DNA of 64,000 nt from Anaerolineae bacterium (lineage in GTDB: Bacteria > Chloroflexota > Anaerolineae > Promineifilales > Promineifilaceae), in assembly GCA_023384415.1 (NCBI GenBank), contig JAHDWJ010000026.1, positions 25,890 through 89,889 on the forward strand. The letters run 5' to 3'. The position numbers and the translations under genes were made by a program. The notes beneath the pieces were generated by a model. The model was not told the origin of the DNA. It made no database searches and saw only the letters and a program-made list of their open reading frames with translations. Shown one piece after another: positions 17,698-25,946 of the stretch (positions are counted from its first letter, which is position 1; each line of letters starts with the position of its first letter).

Positions 17698-19464
17698 ATG
17701 TTGAAAACAGTTCATGCCGGGGCGTTACGGCTGGAAAATGTGGGCCAGACAGTGACGTTGGCTGGTTGGGTCAATAAACGGCGCGATATGGGCGGTGTTA
17801 TTTTTATTGATTTGCGGGATCGGGATGGGAAGACGCAGGTGGTGGTAGACAGCGGCCGCAACCCTACCGCCTTCTCTATTGCTGAACAAATCCGCACCGA
17901 GTATGTCATTCAGGTCACAGGGGTGGTCTCACCGCGGCCGCAGGGCCAACAAAATCCCAACCTGCCCACTGGTGACATCGAGGTGCTGGCCGATCAGGTC
18001 GAGATTCTCGCCACAGCCAAAACACCCCCTTTCCTCATTGACCGGGAAGAGGCGGTAGATGAATCGCTGCGTCTAAAATACCGTTACCTGGATTTGCGTC
18101 GGGAGCGGTTGCAGCGCAATCTGATCGTGCGCCATAAAGCGATTAAATTCATCCGTGATTTTCTCGATGAGCGAGGGTTTTTAGAAATCGAAACCCCCAT
18201 TTTGTTCAAGAGCACCCCCGAAGGGGCGCGGGATTACCTGGTGCCCAGCCGGGTGCATCCAGGCAAATTTTACGCCCTGCCCCAAAGCCCGCAGCAGCTC
18301 AAGCAGCTTCTCATGGTGGCCGGCATTGAGCGGTATTTCCAGATCGCCCGCTGCTTTCGGGATGAAGATTTACGGGCTGACCGCCAGCCGGAGTTTACCC
18401 AGTTAGATATGGAAATCAGCTTTGTGGAGCGGGATGATATTCTCGATCTGATTGAAGCGTTGATAGTGGGCATGATACAGGCGGTCAGCCTGGTGCCGCT
18501 GGCTTCGACCCAATTCCCCCGTCTGAGCTATCGGGAAGCGACAGAGCGGTATGGCACGGACCGACCTGATATTCGGTTTGGCCTGGAATTGCAGGAGATT
18601 ACCGACCTGGTAGCCAATAGTGCCTTTAGGGTGTTTGCGGAAAACGCGGCCGCGAACAAACCCACCAAAGCGATCTGCATCCCTGGCTGTGGCGATTACA
18701 GCCGTAAACAATTGACCGACTTGGAAGAGTTCGCCCGCGCTAATGGGGCCAAAGCGTTGGCCTGGTTAGCTATTCACCCGGAAAATGGAGAAATTCGTGG
18801 CCCCATCGCCAAATTTTTCACCGTTGACCAGCTTATTGCCCTCACCGAGCGGCTCCAGGCCAATCCCGGTGACCTTATCCTCATCTCCAGCGACGAAAAA
18901 GCCATCGTTCACAACGTCCTCAGCAGCTTGCGGATGGAGATGGCCCGCCGCCTGGGATACGCCCAGAAAAAAGAGTTGGCCTTCTGCTGGGTGGTAGATT
19001 TTCCCCTGTTTGAAGAAGGGGAAGAAGAGGGGCATCTGGCCCCCAGCCACCATATGTTTACCGCCCCAAAACGGGAACATATCCCGTTACTGGACAGTGA
19101 TCCTCATGCCGTGCTGAGTGAGCAGTATGATCTGGTTTGTAATGGGTTTGAAGTGGCCGGGGGGAGCATCCGTATCCACGAGCGGGAGCTGCAAAACAAA
19201 ATTATGCAGATGATTGGCTTCTCAGTAGAGACGGCGAAGGAGCAGTTTGGGCACATGTTGGAAGCGTTTGAGTATGGGGCTCCGCCGCATGGGGGCATCG
19301 CCCCCGGCATTGACCGGATTGTGGCTTTGATGTGCGGCGAGCCGAATATCCGCGAGGTGATGGCATTCCCCAAAACAGCTCAAGCCACTGACCTCATGGC
19401 CGATGCGCCATCAGAAGTTGTCCAACGACAGTTGGATGATCTGCATATCGCTGTTAAGAGTTAG
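17698..19464 (+). CDS. aspS: Aspartate--tRNA ligase
   Basis: Class II aminoacyl-tRNA synthetase, 588 residues, the bacterial size with the GAD insertion domain. The N-terminal OB fold (GWVNKRRDMGGVIFIDLRDR) binds the anticodon; motif 1 FLDERGFLEIETPIL, motif 2 YFQIARCFRDEDLRADRQPE, and motif 3 GGIAPGIDRIVAL are all present. The ATG at 17698 was chosen because an AAGGA lies upstream and the OB fold begins there; the longer open frame to 17587 lies in repeat DNA. Whether it discriminates Asn-tRNA cannot be told by eye. Confidence 0.96.
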   Translation: MLKTVHAGALRLENVGQTVTLAGWVNKRRDMGGVIFIDLRDRDGKTQVVVDSGRNPTAFSIAEQIRTEYVIQVTGVVSPRPQGQQNPNLPTGDIEVLADQVEILATAKTPPFLIDREEAVDESLRLKYRYLDLRRERLQRNLIVRHKAIKFIRDFLDERGFLEIETPILFKSTPEGARDYLVPSRVHPGKFYALPQSPQQLKQLLMVAGIERYFQIARCFRDEDLRADRQPEFTQLDMEISFVERDDILDLIEALIVGMIQAVSLVPLASTQFPRLSYREATERYGTDRPDIRFGLELQEITDLVANSAFRVFAENAAANKPTKAICIPGCGDYSRKQLTDLEEFARANGAKALAWLAIHPENGEIRGPIAKFFTVDQLIALTERLQANPGDLILISSDEKAIVHNVLSSLRMEMARRLGYAQKKELAFCWVVDFPLFEEGEEEGHLAPSHHMFTAPKREHIPLLDSDPHAVLSEQYDLVCNGFEVAGGSIRIHERELQNKIMQMIGFSVETAKEQFGHMLEAFEYGAPPHGGIAPGIDRIVALMCGEPNIREVMAFPKTAQATDLMADAPSEVVQRQLDDLHIAVKS

Positions 19465-19465
19465 G

Positions 19466-19527
19466 AAGGATGAATTATGAAGGATGAACTGTCTATTCAT
19501 CCTTCATAATTCACCCTTCATCCTTGC
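19466..19527. repeat. 7-base-period hairpin after aspS
   Basis: AAGGATGAATTATGAAGGAT is followed by TCATCCTTCATAATTCACCC; the arms share GAATTAT/GAAGGAT heptamers. It may terminate aspS transcripts, but no T-run follows. A related hairpin lies at 22636-22698. Confidence 0.55.
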
Positions 19528-19534
19528 CTTACAT

Positions 19535-21754
19535 ATGGAAAAGCAGCCCGCGGCCGCGCCCCCTACAATTTTTGGTGTCCTATGGCGGGCGGGTCGAGCC
19601 TGGGGACAGCGGCCGCGGCTGACCGTTCTGACCATCATCGCCCTTCTGGTCCAACAGCTTTTCCACACCGCCTTTGCTCTCAGCCTTAAACTGATCATAG
19701 ACAACGTCCTGGCCGGCACCAATGATCCCCCGTTGAGCTTCATCATCACCGGGCTGCTGCTGGCTTTTGTGATCGTCGTCGGCGCTATCCTGGGTGGAGA
19801 GTGGGTCAACGCTCAGGCTTCGGCCCATATTGTCAACCAGGTACGTCATCAGCTTTATCAGCAATTACAGCGGCTTTCGGCCAGCTTTTTTGTGCAGACC
19901 AGATTGGGCGATATTCTCAGCCGCTTTAGCACTGACCTGAAAACGCTGGAAGCTGGTTATACCCAGGCTTTCTTAAACAGCGTCCTCACCGTCATCAGCC
20001 TGGGGATCAATCTGCCCTTGCTGTTTTATCTGGACTGGCGGCTGGCCCTGGTCACGGTGGCTCTCTTGCCGGTGGTGATTATCCTCACCCAAAGCCTGGT
20101 ACCCCGTTCGGTCGCGGCCAATTATGCCTTTAAGGCCAGTGAAGCGGAGTTGGTTAACACTGTGCAGGAGACGGTACGGGCACAACAGGTCATCAAAACC
20201 TTTAATCTCGAACCGCTGCTGACTACCCGTTTTGAAGAAAAGTTAGCTGAATTGAGGGTTTTGACGGTGCGTACCCGGCTGGCCATCGCTCTGGTAGGCA
20301 AAACATCCAGCCTGGTTGTGCTGCTCATCCAACTGCTGATCACCGTTCTGGGAGCCGATCTGGCTTTTCGCGGCGTCATCACCGCTGGTTCATTGGTTGC
20401 TTTTATCACCATTCTTGGCTCTGTCACTAAAGATATTTATGAGTTTGCCAAGAAGGTTGTGCCCACCCTCATCGAAGCGGCCGGGGGTATCTGGCGCATT
20501 GAGGAGCTGTTGTCAGCCCCGGTGCAGGTGGTAGATGTGGTTGATGCGGCCGCGTTACCCCCCCTCAGCCGGGAGATTGTTTTTGACCAGGTGACGTTTA
20601 GCTATACTGGTGAAAAGAAAAACCTGAACCAGCTAAATCTAACCATCGTAGCCGGGCAATCGGTGGCTTTTGTTGGCTCCAGCGGCTCTGGAAAAAGTAC
20701 AGTCTTGAGCTTACTCATGCGTTTTTATGAACCAGATGTCGGGCAAATTACCTTTGATGGCCTGGATATTTGCCAGGCCACGCTGCACTCTTTACGCCAG
20801 CAGATGAGTGCAGTGTTTCAGGAAAATTTCTTGTTTAACAGCACTATTCGGGAAAATATCCGCCTGGGTAAGCTGTCGGCAACGGATGAGGCAGTGGAAG
20901 CGGCCGCACGCGCCGCCGAAATCCATGATTTGATTGCCAGCCTGCCCGATGGGTATAACACCCAGGTTGGTGAATCAGGGGGGCGGCTCTCTGGGGGGCA
21001 GCGGCAGCGGTTAGCCATTGCCCGCGCTATCCTGTCTGAACCAGCCATTTTGTTGTTGGATGAAGCAACCTCGGCCCTTGACCCTGGCACGGAAGCGGCT
21101 ATCAATGAGATGGTAGCTCAATTGGCTCAGGGGCGCACGGTTATTGCCGTTACCCATCGGCTGGCCTCAGCCCAGCAGGCTGACCAAATCTTTGTCATGC
21201 ACGATGGGCAGCTTAGGGAACAGGGAACCCATGAGGCGTTGCTGGCCCGTCAGGGTATCTACTATGATCTATGGCAGAAACAGAGCGGCTTTGAAGTCAG
21301 CAAAGATGGGCGACAGGCACGGGTGGAAGCCGCCCGGCTGCGCCATATTGACCTGTTCGCCGATCTGGATGAGGTGACTCTGGAGCAGATTGCCCCTCAG
21401 TTTCGCTCAGAATATTTTGAGGCCGGACAAACGGTGTTTAATCAGGGGGATCAGGGAGATAAATTTTATCTGGTGGTTCGGGGTCAGGTGGAAGTGTTGA
21501 CCATCGGGGTAGAGGGTGAGGAACATTGGTTGGAACTGCTGGAAGATGGGGATCATTTTGGGGAGATGTCGCTGTTACAGGATAAGCCCCGTAATGCGAC
21601 CATTCGGACGATGCTCGCCTGCCTGTTTTTGACGCTGACACGGGAGCAGTTTTTGCAATTGGTGACCCGTTTGCCTCAAATCGCCCCGGCATTGGAAAAG
21701 CGCATCGCCCAAAGCACCCTTAATTTGCAGGCGTGGCAGCAGGTTCCAGAGTAA
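19535..21754 (+). CDS. ABC exporter (MsbA-like) with C-terminal cyclic-nucleotide-binding domain
   Basis: 739 residues. Six transmembrane helices (about 25-320), then an ABC ATPase: Walker A GSSGSGKST, Q-loop in VFQENFLF, signature LSGGQRQRLAIARA, Walker B ILLLDEATS, H-loop VTHRLAS. A cNMP-binding domain follows (about 610-725, LFADLDEVTLEQ, GDHFGEMSLLQDKPRNATI). The half transporter should dimerise and export lipid, peptide or drug; the substrate is unknown. The C-terminal domain suggests nucleotide control. The ATG at 19535 is preferred, since the frame upstream lies in a repeat hairpin. A PP2C-like phosphatase follows on the same strand. The M50 fusion at 5213-8440 has related cNMP domains. 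Confidence 0.88.
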   Translation: MEKQPAAAPPTIFGVLWRAGRAWGQRPRLTVLTIIALLVQQLFHTAFALSLKLIIDNVLAGTNDPPLSFIITGLLLAFVIVVGAILGGEWVNAQASAHIVNQVRHQLYQQLQRLSASFFVQTRLGDILSRFSTDLKTLEAGYTQAFLNSVLTVISLGINLPLLFYLDWRLALVTVALLPVVIILTQSLVPRSVAANYAFKASEAELVNTVQETVRAQQVIKTFNLEPLLTTRFEEKLAELRVLTVRTRLAIALVGKTSSLVVLLIQLLITVLGADLAFRGVITAGSLVAFITILGSVTKDIYEFAKKVVPTLIEAAGGIWRIEELLSAPVQVVDVVDAAALPPLSREIVFDQVTFSYTGEKKNLNQLNLTIVAGQSVAFVGSSGSGKSTVLSLLMRFYEPDVGQITFDGLDICQATLHSLRQQMSAVFQENFLFNSTIRENIRLGKLSATDEAVEAAARAAEIHDLIASLPDGYNTQVGESGGRLSGGQRQRLAIARAILSEPAILLLDEATSALDPGTEAAINEMVAQLAQGRTVIAVTHRLASAQQADQIFVMHDGQLREQGTHEALLARQGIYYDLWQKQSGFEVSKDGRQARVEAARLRHIDLFADLDEVTLEQIAPQFRSEYFEAGQTVFNQGDQGDKFYLVVRGQVEVLTIGVEGEEHWLELLEDGDHFGEMSLLQDKPRNATIRTMLACLFLTLTREQFLQLVTRLPQIAPALEKRIAQSTLNLQAWQQVPE

Positions 21755-21929
21755 ATTAGTATATTACTGTATTCGTTTGTTAGTGTATTGGTTGGCGCAT
21801 TTGATTTGCACCAGATTTGTTGGCATTTCCAATAGTAGAAACAAACCACTCTACCAGAAGAAAGATCAACACGCTCTAATACACCAATATACCAATAGGC
21901 CCATACACACACCTGTAAACGAGTCTGTT

Positions 21930-22637
21930 ATGGAAATACGTGTCGCCGTAGCTAAAATCAATAAATATGCCGTTTCGGAGAGTGGGGACACGCTGGAGAT
22001 GGTGGAGCGGCCGCATGGGGGGCTGTCGTTTGTATTAGTAGATGGGCAGCGCAGCGGCAAATCGGCCAAAAATATCAGCAATGTGGTAGCCCGCAAAGCG
22101 ATTCAACTACTGGCTGAAGGGGTACGAGATGGCGCGGCCGCACGGGCGGCCCAGGATTATCTCTACACCTACCGGGGGGGGAAGGTCAGTGCCACCCTCA
22201 ATATCCTTTCCCTGGATATGGATTCTAAAACCATCGTTATCTCCCGTAACAACGAAGCCCCGGTCATCGTTCACACCCAGGAAGAGGGGCTGATTGTCCT
22301 GGATGAGCCATCGCAAAGTGTGGGCGTTCGCAAAAATGTGAAGCCAGTTATCACTGAAATCCCTCTGGCTCTGGGGACGGTAGTGATCGCCTTTACCGAT
22401 GGACTGCGCCATGCCGGGACGTTGAGTGGACAAGAGCGGTATGATCCGATTGCGGCCGCGAACCAATTTTTCACCCAGGGTATCTTTGACCCTCGCCGCC
22501 TTGCTGATACTTTGCTCAGTCAGGCCGTGGCTCAGGATTTGGGGCGGCCGCGTGATGACATCAGCATCCTGGTCATTTCTGTTTTACCCGGCCAGGATGA
22601 CCCCGTGCGCCGCCTGGATGTAAGCCTGCCCTTGTGA
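21930..22637 (+). CDS. PP2C/SpoIIE-type serine phosphatase
   Basis: 235 residues. The fold is recognisable from FVLVDGQRSGKSAKNISNVV (metal-binding Asp-Gly), ATLNILSLDMDSKTIVISRNNEAPV, VIAFTDGLRHAG (second metal Asp) and the C-terminal RPRDDISILVISVL. Such enzymes dephosphorylate Ser/Thr proteins, often in partner-switching control. The start at 21930 is chosen since the upstream frame is a TA-rich repeat. It follows the ABC-cNMP exporter, so a shared signalling role is possible but unproven. Confidence 0.8.
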   Translation: MEIRVAVAKINKYAVSESGDTLEMVERPHGGLSFVLVDGQRSGKSAKNISNVVARKAIQLLAEGVRDGAAARAAQDYLYTYRGGKVSATLNILSLDMDSKTIVISRNNEAPVIVHTQEEGLIVLDEPSQSVGVRKNVKPVITEIPLALGTVVIAFTDGLRHAGTLSGQERYDPIAAANQFFTQGIFDPRRLADTLLSQAVAQDLGRPRDDISILVISVLPGQDDPVRRLDVSLPL

Positions 22638-22698
22638 GAATTATGAATGATGAAGGATGAATTATGAAAAGTGTGCCCTTCATCATTTAGCCTTCATT
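22636..22698. repeat. 7-base-period hairpin
   Basis: GAATTAT GAATGAT GAAGGAT GAATTAT on the left; CCTTCATCATTTAGCCTTCA on the right. It lies between the phosphatase and the P-loop gene and overlaps neither beyond the stop codon. Confidence 0.5.
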
Positions 22699-22700
22699 TT

Positions 22701-23063
22701 ATGGCTAATAAACCGATCCGACTGGCTCTTGTTGGCCCTTGTTCATCAGGGAAGAGTACCCTGAGTGAACTGCTGCGGGCGCGGGGGTATGAGGTGCGCC
22801 AGCCGGCTCAGGAGCATTCTTATGTGCCGGATATGTGGCAAAAACTGAGCCGGCCTGATTTGTTGATCTACCTGGATGTGAATGTCGCGGCCGCGGCCCA
22901 ACGTCGCCCCCATACCTACGGCGGCCCTGAGCGGATGGCGGAGCAGCAAAAACGGCTGGCCCACGCCCGCGCCCATTGTGACTTTTATCTAGACACAAGC
23001 TTTTTAACTCCCGAATCAGTACAGGAGCAAGTGCTGGCTTATTTGCACCAACTGCCGAAATGA
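22701..23063 (+). CDS. Small P-loop NTPase/kinase-like protein
   Basis: 120 residues, with Walker A GPCSSGKSTL at 11-20. The pattern RPDLLIYLDVN resembles the Asp-containing strand of nucleoside/adenylate-kinase-like proteins, and RRPHTYGGPERMAEQQKRL may be a lid or arginine-rich segment. It is shorter than true nucleoside kinases (about 180-220 residues) and no substrate can be named. It stands in the same orientation as the phosphatase and 63 bases after it. Confidence 0.7.
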   Translation: MANKPIRLALVGPCSSGKSTLSELLRARGYEVRQPAQEHSYVPDMWQKLSRPDLLIYLDVNVAAAAQRRPHTYGGPERMAEQQKRLAHARAHCDFYLDTSFLTPESVQEQVLAYLHQLPK

Positions 23064-23208
23064 GCCGATTGAGGGGCAACGGAGTGTGATGCGTGATGAC
23101 GGAGAACAGGCCGTCAGTGGATTGGGGCGGATTGGTGATGACGCGAGTGGCAATGGCGCGGCCGCCGGGTTTGGGCTGATTACCACGTCTGCTGTCTGAA
23201 TCTGGCGA

Positions 23209-23307
23209 TCATTGGGGGAGATTGGTCAGGGTATCCAGAGCTTGTTCAAACTCGGCCAGGCTGTCCACGGTAGCGGCCCGGCGCACCAACAGGCGTAAGG
23301 TAAGGTG
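23209..23307 (-). pseudogene. Possible C-terminal gene relic
   Basis: Reading on -, an open segment HLTLRLLVRRAATVDSLAEF... ends in a TGA (23211-23209). Composition looks coding, but it has no start, and its 5' edge meets the conserved upstream element at 23314. The surrounding 23064-23364 spacer contains no other recognisable gene. The protein family is not recognised. It may simply be chance. Confidence 0.25.
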
Positions 23308-23313
23308 TCTAAA

Positions 23314-23352
23314 CTGAAAATGTCAGTTTATGACCGTTGGCAGTATATATAA
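23314..23352 (+). promoter_or_regulatory. Conserved upstream element, copy 2
   Basis: CTGAAAATGTCAGTTTATGA then CCGTTGGCAGTATATATAA. It matches copies at 8514-8550 (-) and 31410-31446 (+). TATATA is 17 bases after TGTCAG. It ends 12 bases before the ATG at 23365, overlapping the ribosome-binding region, so it is either a promoter with a very short leader or an operator. Confidence 0.55.
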
Positions 23353-23364
23353 AAGGAGTTGCCT

Positions 23365-23739
23365 ATGGAATGTCCCAAATGCCATACCCCGCTGGGTAGC
23401 CAACAGTTTGTTGATGTGGAAGTAGAACAATGCCCCAACTGCCAGGGTGTCTGGTTTGATGTGGGGGAGCTGCGCCGGGTGCGGCAGCAGAAAAATACCC
23501 GCTACTCCCCCGCCACCAAGCAATCTATCCGCTATGACGCTATCACTGCCCCCTGCCCCCGCTGCGGCGGTATTGGGCACATGACCCGCCTCAATGATTT
23601 GCAGCGGCCCGATGTAGTCGTCGAATCATGCCCTGTCTGCTTTGGGGTCTGGCTGGATGGGGGTGAACTGGATAAGTTGACTGAACGCACCGTGGGGCTG
23701 GCCGTAAAAGGGTTCCTGCGCGATTTGTTAGAAATTTGA
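23365..23739 (+). CDS. Double TFIIB-type zinc-ribbon protein
   Basis: 124 residues with two zinc-ribbon units: MECPKCHTPL...VEQCPNCQGVWFDVGEL and PCPRCGGIGHM...VVESCPVCFGVWLDGGEL. Members are small soluble proteins of unknown function found across bacteria. AAAAGGAG is 6 bases before the ATG. It is monocistronic, followed by a convergent gene. Confidence 0.85.
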   Translation: MECPKCHTPLGSQQFVDVEVEQCPNCQGVWFDVGELRRVRQQKNTRYSPATKQSIRYDAITAPCPRCGGIGHMTRLNDLQRPDVVVESCPVCFGVWLDGGELDKLTERTVGLAVKGFLRDLLEI

Positions 23740-23830
23740 TCTGGGCCACCCATTTCACAAATTTACCCGAGTTTTCTCTTTATTCAGGCCCACTCGTGAA
23801 ATGGGTGGCAAAAAACAGCGGTTACATCGG

Positions 23831-25882
23831 TCACTCTCGGAAAATCACCGGCAAAAGCAGCAAGTACCCTGTTTGCTCGTTGATGGTAACGGTGGCTGAG
23901 GCACTGTTATTACCAGTATCCGGGTCAACCAAATCAGAGGATACCTCAGCCTGATTGACCGCCTCCCCTGGCTGGGTGGCTGTGACGACAACGATGATGG
24001 ACGCGGACGCCTGGTTGAGCATCTGCCCCAAATTACATTGCACCACCCCAGCCACTTGCTGGCAGCTTCCCTGGGATGGCACGGTGGAAACATAACTCAC
24101 CCCCGCCGGCAGTGTGTCGGTCACCAACACATTGGTTGCTGTAAACGTTCCCAGGTTGGTAATCGTCAGGGTATAGGTAATCGGTTCCCCCACCATTACT
24201 TCAGCCGCCGAGGCCGTTTTGTTAACGGCGATATTGGCTGTGGGCGCCCCGCCAGTACATTGGGGGATGCGGAAGACGCCGATGCGGGTTTGCCAGTTGT
24301 TGGCTGCCGTGACCGCATAATATTCCCCCGTATACCAGAAAGTACAATCATCTGCCGGGTCAACCGTCAACGCGCTGTAATCTCCCCACCGGTTTAACCC
24401 TGTCTGAGAACCACCACCATTTATCAAAATCGCCTCCGTTTGCAGGGTATTGATGGGATCATTAGCCAGGCGAATGGTATACCGCAGCCCTGGGAAGACG
24501 GTGGTGCTAGAAACGCTGTACCCCAGAGCAATATTACCGGAGCCATCCATAGCGATACTGGCCATCCAGCGGCTCTCCCCATCGGGGGCGAAGGTGCTTT
24601 CCTGGTGAATTGTCCAGGGGCCGGCTCCCACCTTGCGTAACTCAAACCAGCGAATCCCTGATTGGTCGGCCCCGACATTGACGGCATGGTTGTTGACCAG
24701 GGTCTCATGGGTGCCAAAGTTGCGGTATTGGAAGCGCCACATCGGCCATTCGGTGATGGAATCTATCCGCTGGGCCGTACCAGGTTGGCGAATGCAGCTA
24801 AAGCTGAAGTTACACAAACTGGCGAAGGGTGCAGAAGGGAGTTGAATTGGGCCAGTCCAGGTAGAGCTGCCGGGGTTAGCCCAATTCACCTGAAAATTAA
24901 ACAGTTCGATCCGGTCTACACCGCCGAACAGATCGCCATCAATAAAGCGATGGAATACGTTGGGCGCACCCGCCGGGGGTGGGGTATGCCCTTCCAGGGT
25001 ACTGGGCAGAAGGACGCTGTGAACATTGACATCAGGTTGGGCAAAGGAGATGACGGTGGCCGGGGCTCCGGTGAGCATGGCCGATTTTTGTAAGGCATGG
25101 ACATTTTGACCACTCTGGTTCGCGCCCACGTAATACGCATCGGGCCAGACCCCAATTTTGAAATAATCTGGGAAGCCGCTAAAAGCAAAGCGGTATGTGT
25201 GGTAGGTGCCAGCCGGGTTGCCGCTGGTAGAGACGGCGACACAAATGCTGTTGCCGGTGCCAAATTGGGCCATGATCCAGCGATCTTCTTGCCAATCATA
25301 GGTGACAACAGGATCACCAGAATTGCTGCTCTGGCAGCCGTTGGTTTGCCCGGCCCATAGAGTGTTGAGGCGGGTAGGGGGTTGAACGACACCGCCACTT
25401 TTGTTGTAGATGGCGAACCAGGTGGCGTTGACCATCTGCACATAATGGTTTAACCCTACTGCTCCAATCACGTCGGGGGGAGTGGCTCCGCCAATGGTGC
25501 GGGGCATCCCCTCAAAGTCAAATAGGAGGGGTGGGGTGAGGGCCGGGTTGCTAAGGGGGTTTTGGATGAGAGGGTCGCGCCAGTTGGGGTCGGTGGGCAG
25601 CCCATTGGGGACGGCGTACAGGTTGAACCGGGGAATAATTTCGGTGTCCAGCATCTCATCACCTGGCTCGCTGGGGGGAATATTGCTGACGGCTGGGCTG
25701 AGGACGGAGTAGAAGGGGCCGGAGATAAATGGTCCCTGGGCCTCATGGCTGGCTGCCTGGCCAGGTTCGCGGCCGAAGGGGGCGCGGCTGGTGGTTGGGG
25801 CCGGCATGGGCAGGGTCAAAACCATCAGTCCGATAAGGCCCAACATGCTGATACCCATGAACATTTTCCACATTGTTTTCAT
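23831..25882 (-). CDS. Secreted protein with C-terminal DUF11 (conserved-repeat) domain
   Basis: 683 residues. Signal peptide: MKTMWKMF then a hydrophobic stretch to about residue 25. The long central region (about 60-545) is beta-rich and resembles a secreted sensor or lectin-like fold with VGLNHYVQMVN and SGDPVVTYDWQEDRWIMAQF; I do not recognise its function. A DUF11 domain follows (about 550-670: VGEPITYTLTITNLG...VLVTDTLPAGVSYV). The C terminus ends in YLLLLPVIFRE; hydrophobic LP-x-hydrophobic-basic tails recur in secreted proteins of Chloroflexota and may be a sorting signal (inference). It is the only long gene here without a GCGGCCGC octamer, so recent acquisition is possible. Confidence 0.8.
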   Translation of the reverse strand: MKTMWKMFMGISMLGLIGLMVLTLPMPAPTTSRAPFGREPGQAASHEAQGPFISGPFYSVLSPAVSNIPPSEPGDEMLDTEIIPRFNLYAVPNGLPTDPNWRDPLIQNPLSNPALTPPLLFDFEGMPRTIGGATPPDVIGAVGLNHYVQMVNATWFAIYNKSGGVVQPPTRLNTLWAGQTNGCQSSNSGDPVVTYDWQEDRWIMAQFGTGNSICVAVSTSGNPAGTYHTYRFAFSGFPDYFKIGVWPDAYYVGANQSGQNVHALQKSAMLTGAPATVISFAQPDVNVHSVLLPSTLEGHTPPPAGAPNVFHRFIDGDLFGGVDRIELFNFQVNWANPGSSTWTGPIQLPSAPFASLCNFSFSCIRQPGTAQRIDSITEWPMWRFQYRNFGTHETLVNNHAVNVGADQSGIRWFELRKVGAGPWTIHQESTFAPDGESRWMASIAMDGSGNIALGYSVSSTTVFPGLRYTIRLANDPINTLQTEAILINGGGSQTGLNRWGDYSALTVDPADDCTFWYTGEYYAVTAANNWQTRIGVFRIPQCTGGAPTANIAVNKTASAAEVMVGEPITYTLTITNLGTFTATNVLVTDTLPAGVSYVSTVPSQGSCQQVAGVVQCNLGQMLNQASASIIVVVTATQPGEAVNQAEVSSDLVDPDTGNNSASATVTINEQTGYLLLLPVIFRE

Positions 25883-25946
25883 TGTTTTACTCCTAAAAGA
25901 ACTGGTTGCAAGCTGCTGGTTTCAAGTTGTGAGTTCTTCTCCGTTC

